Source: Henricia sp. BOLD:AAB3569 (lineage: Eukaryota > Echinodermata > Asteroidea > Spinulosida > Echinasteridae). Taken from it: 64,000 bases of DNA. This document shows positions 56,001-64,000 of this stretch, piece by piece; position 1 is the first letter of the stretch, and every line of letters begins with the position of its first letter. The position numbers were made by a program, and so were the translations under genes. The DNA is taken from contig JBBELK010000015.1 of the NCBI GenBank assembly GCA_037783545.1, positions 62,001 to 126,000 on the forward strand, in the 5' to 3' direction. The notes beneath the pieces were generated by a model. It saw only the letters and a program-made list of their open reading frames with translations. It was not told where the DNA came from and ran no database searches.

Positions 56001-59000
56001 AATAATGTAATCCACTCCACGCAAATGTTGAAATGTCACACAGTGGCGGATGCAGGCTCATGCAAATTATACAACAACAAAAAAGAGGGAAATTCCCAGT
56101 TGTTCCCGGACACTTTCCTGGTATTTTCATATTTTAATGAGCCTGGATCCATTAAAAAAAAGTTTGGAAACTGAAGTTTGACTGACAATTTCTCTTGATA
56201 TCATTGGAAAACCCTGTTATTCTTCTTTACAATGATGTGTCATTTGTTATGATTAAGCAATTGGGGGATGTGCAGCACAGCTGAATACGGGGGCGGGTGT
56301 AAAGTGAAATGTCACAAAATACATTGCCATTTGTCAAAAAGTGCATTGACACATTCCCATCCTCCAAGCAAAAGGGGAATGCACTGCATGACAATCGCAG
56401 TGAATTTTGTGACATTTCACTTTACACCCACCCCTGTATTCCGCTATACTACACATCCCCTAATTGCTTAATCATAACAAATGACATCATTGTAAAGAGG
56501 AATAACGGGGCTTTCCAATGATACCAAATTCAAGGAAAATGACTTGGTAACGAAAGAAATTGTCAGTCAAACTTGAGTTTCCTAACAATTTTTGAGGAGT
56601 TTAATGTATGTTCATAGAGTGGGTTTACACATACCAATGGATTGTTTTCTTAAAAGTGCATTTTCATTGAAAATACATTAAATTCATATTTTTCTCTGAA
56701 TGCTAGGAAAGTGTACACGAAAATTTAAAAGTACACGTAACGTCTACTTAAAGTCTATTTTTCCATTTAATATGATTTTTTTTTCTTCTGTTTTACAGAT
56801 TGTCCTGACAGAGGTTTATTTTGACGGATTCTATCGTTCATACCACGACACCCTACCTCTGAGCGAACTTCGTGAGAGTGACAGTGTATATGCCATTGAG
56901 ACGCCCCATAATGCACAAGCCTTGGCTGCCAGCACACAAATGCAAGAATTCGTCCATGTTCACTGCAATGGACCTGTGCGTGAGCTTGTTACAATGGTCG
57001 TCATAAACCAACAGGGTCTTGGAAAAACCGGAAGGAGGTGAGATAATGTTACGATCGCATTTTAAAACCATTTTTTTTCCCAGAATTTAAATGTTAAAAA
57101 GGTGTTAAAGCCTTAATATATCATTTGCAGTTAGCCTAAATTTTACTTCACAAGTTGACAAGAAAAAATTGTCAATAGCATTGCAATGGTAACAAACTCT
57201 ACATGATTTTTTTTTTTTCGTGTGAACTGGTTCCTTTGTCAGAGAAATTGCCAACTGAAGGGGGTTTTTAAAAAGATGTCTGCAGACTGTTTTACAGACA
57301 TGCAACTTTTTAGCTGATCAGCTGTTTTTCTCTTTTGTTTCCTCATCTGTCCCATTTAAAATTAAAAACACACTGTACAAAGTTGGAGATGTTTCATTTT
57401 CCCTCTTGTTTTGTAATGAGACAGTTACATGTCTGTGTTTTACCATTCATTCATGCACAAAAACATGGTTTGATTTTTCAGGTTTTCTGACCATCCAAAG
57501 TCCCTAATTTGGGTTTTTCCATTTTCACAGTTCTACAGAGCATAGTATTTTTCAAGACCCCTTTTTCTGTCAGTACCATGTAATGTCAACATTTTACAGT
57601 GCATGTAAAGTCGTACACAGCCCTCGATCCCCCGCCCCTTCCTACGCTTCGTAGAATCATGAAAGTGTTGACAACTTTGGATGGCCTGCTTGATGCATCT
57701 ATGTGGCCGAAATTTCAACAAGGCAGTTTATCAACATTATTCTCCAGTTATGTAATCATGGTGTTCTTGTTTTTAAAAGTTTTCCAATCATGTAATCTGT
57801 CTTGTAATAGTTCTTTCTCCATGCACTGTTTCACAGATTTGGCCATCCAATATCCTTTGAGGTGGACCGTAGCATCACTATTCAACAGTTAAGGATTGTT
57901 ATTCTAAAGGAAATGGGTTGCACCCACGTCGACCAAGTCTTGGCGAAGGTAAGACAATATGTTTTTCATGTCATCCTCCTGTTTATTTTCATTTATAGTA
58001 GAAAGTCACTATAGGGAACAAAGGAATCTCTAAATTAACCACCATCATCATTAGACATAGGCATTTGCCCTTAGTCGTTTCTTCAAATTAATTGTTTCAG
58101 TTAAAGGCCCTGTATATGATCTGTTTTTGAGCGATTCTGCAAATAAAACCATTATAAATCAAAAGAAAGACATCAACAAACTCATCCGATGAAATTTCAG
58201 CTTTGTAAAAAAAAAAACATGAAAATCCATATGCGTTTTCCTGGTCTTGGTGGGGTGTTTCAAATATTCGTTCTCAGTTGATCGGGTACTATGTGGCTTG
58301 CGTCATGCACTCTGCGGCGCACATCATATACTGCGTGTGCGCGCGATCCATAAAAATGCATCGCTTTGGAACACGCACACGCAGTACACAGCGCCCATGC
58401 ATTTTGGACCGCGTAAATGCGTACCAAAAATAAGTAAATCGTTTGCAAACAATCTAAATAATTTCATCTTTACAGATTATTTTCTGGTAAAATTATATCA
58501 TTTTGAGTGGAAACCTTTCATTGGGTAGTTGCTATTAATTCAATCTTTACTTTCAGAACTTTTCCCCTGTAAACTCGTCGATTACTTTTTGGGGTCATTG
58601 CAAATGATACACTGGGCCTTTAATAGATATAAAAATAACAAATCATAAACAAATTGGTGCTACGCATGGGACATTCTTCAGTTGACGCAAAAAGCCTTAC
58701 GTAGGGATACGTGCTGTCTTGTACCCACCCCTTGTACCCACAACGTCCCATTGTTCCTTTTCATTTGTTTTGTACACGATTCCAAATCACGGACGTCCTT
58801 GGCAATCATGGACCCTATTGTTCCTATTGTTAAACGTCCCCCATTTGAATACAGAAACCCGCACTCGTATACCGGTACATGTATTTCTTAAAACGACCAT
58901 TCCAGAATGAAATTTGTGGGTGCTCATACATGTAAGCTTGGTAATGCCCAACACACAAGACATTTCATGAAACGGGTGAAATAACTAATAGTTATTGCTG

Positions 59001-62000
59001 AGCAGCCTGTTACAGGGCAAGAATTTGAATATTCATGTTATTTTGAAACACTCCAACATTATTTGCAGTAGCACATTTACAAAAAAGTTCTGAAAATTCT
59101 TAGAAGGGAATAATTTTACATGTTGAAGTCTACCATTAAAGATTTCTAGGTCGGGTGCAATTCATGTTATAACCATTGTCTTTATTTTCGTGTGAAGACG
59201 GGCACGGTTGAATGATAATGCATTTTAAAGCACTCTGTTAATCTTTAAAGCAGCTGGATACCTGAAAGATGATCTGTTTTTGAGCGATTCTGGGAACAAA
59301 ACCATTAAAAATCAAAAGGACATCAAAAAACCTATCTGAAGACTTTTCAGCTCCGTCAAATACACTACGTTTCCCAAAAACATGAAAAATCCATGCGTGT
59401 TTTGCCGCTCTTGAGGAGTTGTTTTAACACGACTTATTCTAAATTCGTCTCTTCATTTCAATCGGTCGCGTACGCATATATGATGCACTCTGTGGCTCGC
59501 GTCTTACTGGTTATGTGGGCGACCCAGTCCACTCCACATGCACAGCGTAGCCTACCAACGGAAAGTGTGCAAAGCCTGAATCATGCAGCCTGTACACAGC
59601 GCCCGTTTCGGACTGCCCAGATGCGAACCAACTAAGTAAATCGTTTGCAAACGATCTAAATAATTTCATCTTCATGGATTATTTTCTGGTAAAATTGTGT
59701 CATCTCGGGCGGAAACATTTTATCGGATAGTTGCTAACCATTCAATCTTTACTCTGAGGAAGGTTTTCCAAGTCAACTCGTCGATTGACATGTTGGGTCT
59801 TTGCAAATGATACAGTGGGCCTTTAATAGGGACTTCTCCAGATGGAAAAGACACAATCACTAACATGCAAGTTGCAGATAAGCTAGCCAGCAATTAGTGC
59901 ATGAAATAACAATCAACATACAGAGTACCGTACCTGTATTTTAAATAGAGCAAACTTTCATTATAAAGTTCTTTGATGTGAACGTGTTAGGGAACGTCCA
60001 AAGTTGTCAACATATTCACAGTTCTACAGAGAGTAGTATTTTTCAAGACTTCCTTCCTCCCCTAAAATAATACTTATCAAAATGTTTCCGGTAGTACCGT
60101 GAAACGTCAACATTCAACAGTGCATGTAAAGTCCTACACGGCCCTCGACCCCCTCCCCCCTTCCTACGCTTTGTAGAACTGTGAAAATGTGGACAACTTT
60201 GGACGGCCCCTTACTGATATAAAGCAGCTGACAGAACTGTGTCTGCAGTTGCCTTAGGGATTCATCAATTATGTTGTACGTGGGTTTTGTCTTAATGTGA
60301 ACGGACAGTCTTAAAAGCTCGTATGCAGGATTTGCAATGTCGTAAAAATTTAATCATATGGATAGAGATGCAGACACATTACATTATGCTGTATTCCATG
60401 AGCGTGAGTGCGATAACAAATTTATCTTCAAGGTAAACGTAGAGGCTCACTCTATCATTTGCAATGACCCTAAAAGTTAATCAACGAGTTGACAGGGAAA
60501 ACCTTCCTCAAAGTAAAGATTGAATTGGTAGCAACTATTCAATTAAATGTTTCCACCCGAGATGATATAATTTTACCAAAAATAATAAATGAAGGTGAAA
60601 TGATTTACTTAGTTGGTTCGCATCTGGGCGGTCTAAAATGGGCGCTGTGTACTGCGTGTGTCCTGTTCCAACACGATGCATTTTTAAAAATATATAACTC
60701 TATAGGTCGCGCACACACACAGTATGGACGCGCGAGCCACAGAGTACGCAACCGAATGAGAACGAAGAGATGAATTGAGAATAAGTTATTTTGAAACACC
60801 CCGCCAAGACCGGCAAAACTCATATATGGATTTTCATTTTTTTGGAAAAAGTGGTACATTTGACAGCTGAAATTTCTTCGGATGAGTTTGTTGGTGTTTT
60901 TTTAATTTTTATTTTTATTTATAATGGTTTTGTTCCCAGAATCGCTCAAAAACAGATTATCTATAGGGCCTTTAAATCACTCACGTGTAGGCCGGGAAGA
61001 GCATGCAGAGAATCACGCACATGACCAGCCAAATTGAACTAGACACACGCACTTCACTTTTTAATGTACAGCTCTGAATCATTCCGCACAGGGGATGCAA
61101 GGCATTTAGAATGTCAGGACGCATTACACAAAGTGCGACAAAGAACCAGAAATTGTACATGTATAGTAGCTCATTGTCAAACTGTTGTTGACATAGATCT
61201 ACCAATCAGAATCACAGATTCAAGAGTACTCAAAAATAATAATAAAACAAAGTATATTGTGCATGCACACATGATAAATACACATACATGGAATTTTAAA
61301 TAAAGTTGCAAGCCTGACTGCCTTTAGAATCTCAAACGGGTTTAATCAGTAACACTATTAAACAAAAGTTAATTTACAAGATTCTTTGTCAGGTACCTGT
61401 ATACATGTATATAGACCAATCCGGTAACGAAAGTCTACTTCCCTGTATATCCGCCATAGCTGGGGGGCGTCCAATGCATGGGTTGTGCGTTTTGTGTTGC
61501 TGTTAGAACGAAAAGCACTCATCCATTACATGCACGGACACGCCCCCTCCGCGCGTGCACGCGACGCGCCTCCTTCGCGTACACGACGCGCCTGCCTTCG
61601 CGTACACACAACCCTACAAAGACGCGCAACTTGTTCAAAGTAAACAAAATGCAGCTTCAGCAACAGCAAAAACATACAGTTCATTCAGTAGAAGCCCCCC
61701 AGCTATGGCGGATGTACAGGGAAGGAGACCTTAGTTACCGGATTGGTGTATACATACCGATCAAAAAAAGAAATGCAAATTTTCAGTTTGATCAAAATTT
61801 GAAAATTTATTTTGTAAAAAATTAAGTTGTCATCGAAATATTCACATAACAGTTATATTATGCATGACTGCTTAAAGCTTCTGTGTGCTGAAAATTTTCA
61901 CTCTCAGATTGATTGCTTTTTTCAATCACAAAAGACATGAAAGAGAGAAAATTTGTGCGTTCCTTTTATTGCTTAGTATACAGTTGAAGTCAGAAGTATA

Positions 62001-63941
62001 CCGGTAAATACAACTGTATCCAACCAAGTGTTAAAACTGGTGTGCTTACACCATTTTTGTAACAGTCTTTACTAAAGTCTTAATTTTGTGGAATTCCTCA
62101 CGTGCATGCAGTACTTAAAAACATAGCTTGTACACCTTGCAATGGTTCGGGTAGTCCTGTTTACCATTTTGGGTGATGATGGTAGTGGTGTACATGTATT
62201 TATACTTCTTACTTCAACTGTATATGTTCAAGCAAGCTGGATGCAATATGTACATGTGTATATTCATGTGTGTGCGTGTGGCATGATCATTAAGCATTGA
62301 TTTCATTGACATTCCTCCCAGGGTCCCCTCCTGAGGGTCGGTATTGTCACAGACGCCAAGGGCTCCCGGCATTTCTTGACATCGGACGAAACCAGGCCAT
62401 TATACAATCCAGTCATCACCAGGTAAACATCGCTCATGCTCCATCCTAGACCTAGGCAATGCACGGAGATTGTACTAAATCAATAAGACTTTGGCCGAGT
62501 CTCTCTAGCGTTTGTCATTGCGGATCCGTGTTGGTGAATAAAGTGCATTATAGGCAAAGCGGCAAAATGCTAATCTAAACATACTCATGGGTTTGGCAGC
62601 TGTGTTTGGACATTATTGGGTAGATGTATTTGCTTTGTGCCGTTACATCTATTGTGGCGGGTTTAATGAGTGTAAGGATTCACACTAGCGTGAATGTAAT
62701 CATTCTGTTATCAAAGTCTGGGTTTTGCTGTTATGCTGTGTAATATTTGTGGAATTTATGCAGTATTGGTTACAATTCCAATCCTAATTTTGCTCAATTT
62801 TAACTTAATGTGTAAATTTGAAACTGAAATATTTTCTCTGTAAAACTTTTATTTTATTTGGATTTTCCTTTTTTTAAAAACCTGTTAACAAATAGGATTG
62901 AGGCAAACAACACTGGCACCAAATGTATTTGATATTTATTGTGCAGTAATCATTTGTTTTAAAGGGTCATTCGATGTCAAATCACCCAATGGGTTAAACC
63001 AGACCATCTCAGATTTTGTTGAAACTTGGCATACTTATTGATTGGGATCCCACAGCACTAAATCTTAGGTCAATCGGACCAGTGGTTTGGGAGATATGGT
63101 CCCCTAAACATCTACAGTTGAATTCTCATATTAGGAACTTCTAATAGCCAATCTTCACACAATTGCCATTGTTAAAAAGCGAATTTGACAAGGATTTGAA
63201 ATTTATCAGATTGGAGTATTCATTATGAGTACATTGACCTTTGCTATGACCTTGAAATTGACCATGTGTGTCATGACCATGTGTGTCATGACCATGTGTG
63301 TCATGACCATGTGTGTCATGACCATGTGTGTCATGACCATGTGTGTCATGACCTTGTGTGTCATGACCTTGTGTGTCATGACCTTGTGTGTCATGACCTT
63401 GTGTTTCATGACCTTGTGTTTCATGACCTTGTGATGACCATTTAATATCCAACATATAAAGGTTTCAGAGGTTTAATATTCTTTGTTCAGCAGCAATTGA
63501 TAGCTTTCTCATGACGTCATGTTGTGTGTCAAACAACGCCGCGCCACTGCGGAAGCAATGCGCGCGCGCGCCGCGTGTGTCCATAGCACGCGTAACGCTC
63601 TGTACGAAGGCTCCCATTGGTGAACTAAACCGCGCTACGCCCACTAGAGACACACGCAACGCGCACGCACATCACTTCCACAATTATTTGACTTACAAAA
63701 TGGCGTATTCGCACGTGTTCGAATACTATCTATATACACTCAAAAATTGCACATTCGCAAAGATGATTGATACAATGATTTCAATAGTCTTTCAGGTTGC
63801 AAATATTTTTGCCGTAATAAATGCTTGTTATTTAATGTTTTGACTTTGTTGCACATGTAGGTTACTACAGACAACATCTGATGAAGGTGGACCATCCCAC
63901 ATAAAGGCAGTGGTGGAATGGGAACATGACATACGATTCAC
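53051..63941 (+). CDS. Ubiquitin carboxyl-terminal hydrolase, USP43/USP31 type, N-terminal 648 residues (3' end outside window)
   Basis: Cysteine protease of the USP (C19) family that removes ubiquitin. Exons: 53051-54130, 54772-55104, 56799-57037, 57837-57948, 62322-62422, 63861-63941; phases are consistent and the last donor is gtaagt. The start is fixed by an in-frame TAA at 52988 with no ATG before 53051, and by A at -3 and G at +4. Residues 1-230 are Ser-rich and basic, probably disordered. The Cys box GLRNHGNTCFMNA has catalytic Cys246, followed by QCLSNTDLLAEYF and SDQHDAQEFLIWLLDKVHEDL. Exon 2 has the zinc-ribbon knuckle CPHCGR and SNTFDPFVCISLPLP. Exons 3-6 match the insert region typical of USP43 and USP31 (RFGHPISF, HIKAVVEWEH). 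The His box and second zinc knuckle are outside the window. Vertebrates have two paralogues; an invertebrate gene is probably co-orthologous to both, so no symbol is given. Intron 4 (4.4 kb) is crowded with repeats. Confidence 0.93.
54200..54415. mobile_element. Family F palindromic MITE, best copy
   Basis: Arms aagtcaagtttttgggacca and tggtcgcaaaaactcgactt, with aagaagaaatctg, gcagatccacgctcattaaa and their complements. It begins about 70 bp after the donor of USP exon 1. Confidence 0.85.
55257..55781 (+). mobile_element. Family J element, copy 2 (525 bp)
   Basis: Very similar to copy 1 over its length; ends TTAAAGGCCCAGTG and acagggccTTTAA. In USP intron 2. Confidence 0.88.
56162..56582. 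mobile_element. 420-bp palindromic MITE in USP intron 2
   Basis: Arms share gaaactgaagtttgactgac, aatgatgtgtcatttgttat, gattaagcaattggggga, tgtaaagtgaaatgtcacaa and their complements; the 60-bp centre is unpaired. Confidence 0.85.
57105..57815 (+). mobile_element. Family C element interrupted by a family D element
   Basis: Left part 57110-57490 and right part 57690-57815 align to 24469-24823. The break is filled by the family D copy at about 57493-57690. Confidence 0.7.
57493..57690 (+). mobile_element. Family D MITE nested inside family C
   Basis: Carries the family D interior (cagtgcatgtaaagtcgtac, gtgttgacaactttgg) and sits inside the family C copy at 57105-57815, so family D moved after that family C insertion. 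Confidence 0.75.
58101..58623 (-). mobile_element. Family J element, copy 3, reversed (523 bp)
   Basis: TTAAAGGCCCTGTATATGAT at left and atacactgggccTTTAA at right; reverse complement of copies 1 and 2. In USP intron 4. Confidence 0.88.
59245..59826 (-). mobile_element. Family J element, copy 4, reversed and diverged
   Basis: Same order of blocks (tgagcgattctgg, aaatcgtttgcaaacgatct, gcaaatgatacagtgggcc) with many substitutions; an older copy in USP intron 4. Confidence 0.75.
59996..60215 (+). mobile_element. Family D MITE, second intact copy
   Basis: Left end cgtccaaagttgtcaacat, right end acaactttggacggcccctta; interior as in the 47263 copy. In USP intron 4. Confidence 0.8.
60440..60975 (+). 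mobile_element. Family J element, copy 5, diverged
   Basis: Left end eroded (ctctatcatttgcaatgacc), right end ctatagggccTTTAA; interior diverged. In USP intron 4. Confidence 0.75.
61425..61755. mobile_element. Family K MITE, reverse copy
   Basis: Same ends (ccgccatagctggggggcgt, ccccccagctatggcggatg) and reverse-complement interior; the gcgtacacgcga block is duplicated here. Flanks caatccggtaacgaaagt and cttagttaccggattgg extend the TIR. Confidence 0.85.
61750..61930 (+). repeat. Family M dispersed AT-rich repeat, second copy
   Basis: Shares aatgcaaattttcagttt, gatcaaaatttgaaaa, gcatgactgc and cttctgtgtgctgaaaattt with 20680-20860. In USP intron 4. Confidence 0.65.
63262..63432 (+). repeat. 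15-bp minisatellite, 11 units plus a partial
   Basis: Units start at 63262 and every 15 bp: six of ccatgtgtgtcatga, three of ccttgtgtgtcatga, two of ccttgtgtttcatga, then a partial at 63427. The period is a multiple of three, so it gives long repetitive ORFs on both strands without being a gene. In USP intron 5. Confidence 0.95.
63505..63735. mobile_element. Family H palindromic MITE, diverged copy
   Basis: Shares gcggaagcaatgcgcgcg, cccattggtgaactaaacc, acgcgcacgcacat and ttcgcacgtgttcga. Lies about 125 bp before the last USP exon in the window. Confidence 0.8.
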
Positions 63942-64000
63942 GTAAGTTTGTCTTTTGAGAGAATATTTTATCATACGATGTTAATGAGATTTTGGAACAA

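Noticed and set aside
58247-58528. 93-codon ORF (similar ones at 46805 and 55360)
   Set aside because: The repeated protein-like sequence is only the shared interior of family J elements and is not preserved in the diverged copies.
63262-63432. CRISPR-like array
   Set aside because: Units are contiguous with no spacers, and the DNA is animal nuclear.
63141-63455. 104-codon minus-strand ORF with THGHD repeats, and plus-strand CVMTM repeats
   Set aside because: Translation of a 15-bp minisatellite; open on both strands because the period is divisible by three.

Overview
The window is animal nuclear DNA: compact exons with GT-AG introns, dense short repeats and no bacterial-type organisation. 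I read it as a marine invertebrate deuterostome, most likely an echinoderm. The protein similarities I recall are to human proteins. The repeat landscape (tRNA-derived SINEs with a conserved 'tgggtacctg' body, palindromic MITEs, fragments ending 'gaaattggcccc') is what I associate with echinoderms. The species assignment is an inference.

Five protein-coding genes could be reconstructed exon by exon, and every internal reading-frame phase closes. (1) SRP68, plus strand, 136-8056: 9 exons, C-terminal about 70% (447 codons); the N-terminal part lies upstream of the window. (2) GALK1 galactokinase, minus strand, 14943-10225: complete, 7 exons, 397 aa, tail-to-tail with SRP68. (3) SNX29 (RUN and PX sorting nexin), plus, 16269-32518: complete coding sequence, 18 coding exons, 938 aa. 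(4) GTPBP1 (translational GTPase), plus, 37943-48768: complete, 11 coding exons, 641 aa. (5) A USP43/USP31-type ubiquitin protease, plus, 53051-63941: first 6 exons, with the catalytic Cys box but not the His box; it continues past the right edge.

The genes do not form one pathway: SRP68 targets secretory proteins to the ER, GALK1 feeds galactose into the Leloir pathway, SNX29 is a predicted phosphoinositide-binding trafficking protein, GTPBP1 is an elongation-factor-like GTPase, and the USP removes ubiquitin. The SRP68-GALK1 neighbourhood resembles human 17q25.1 and is a candidate ancient microsynteny.

The rest (introns, about 2.2 kb between SRP68 and GALK1, 1.3 kb between GALK1 and SNX29, 5.4 kb between SNX29 and GTPBP1, 4.3 kb between GTPBP1 and the USP) is dominated by non-autonomous elements. 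I grouped more than a dozen palindromic or TIR-bearing families with copies elsewhere in this window. At least eleven copies or fragments have TTAAAGG-type ends. There is also a Tc1-like remnant, a CR1/L2-type LINE 3' end nested in an older palindrome, several tRNA-derived SINEs, a 15-bp minisatellite and a GC-box-like 17-bp tandem array in GALK1 intron 1. I found no operon, CRISPR array, rRNA or convincing new protein system; the most unusual material is the repeat architecture.
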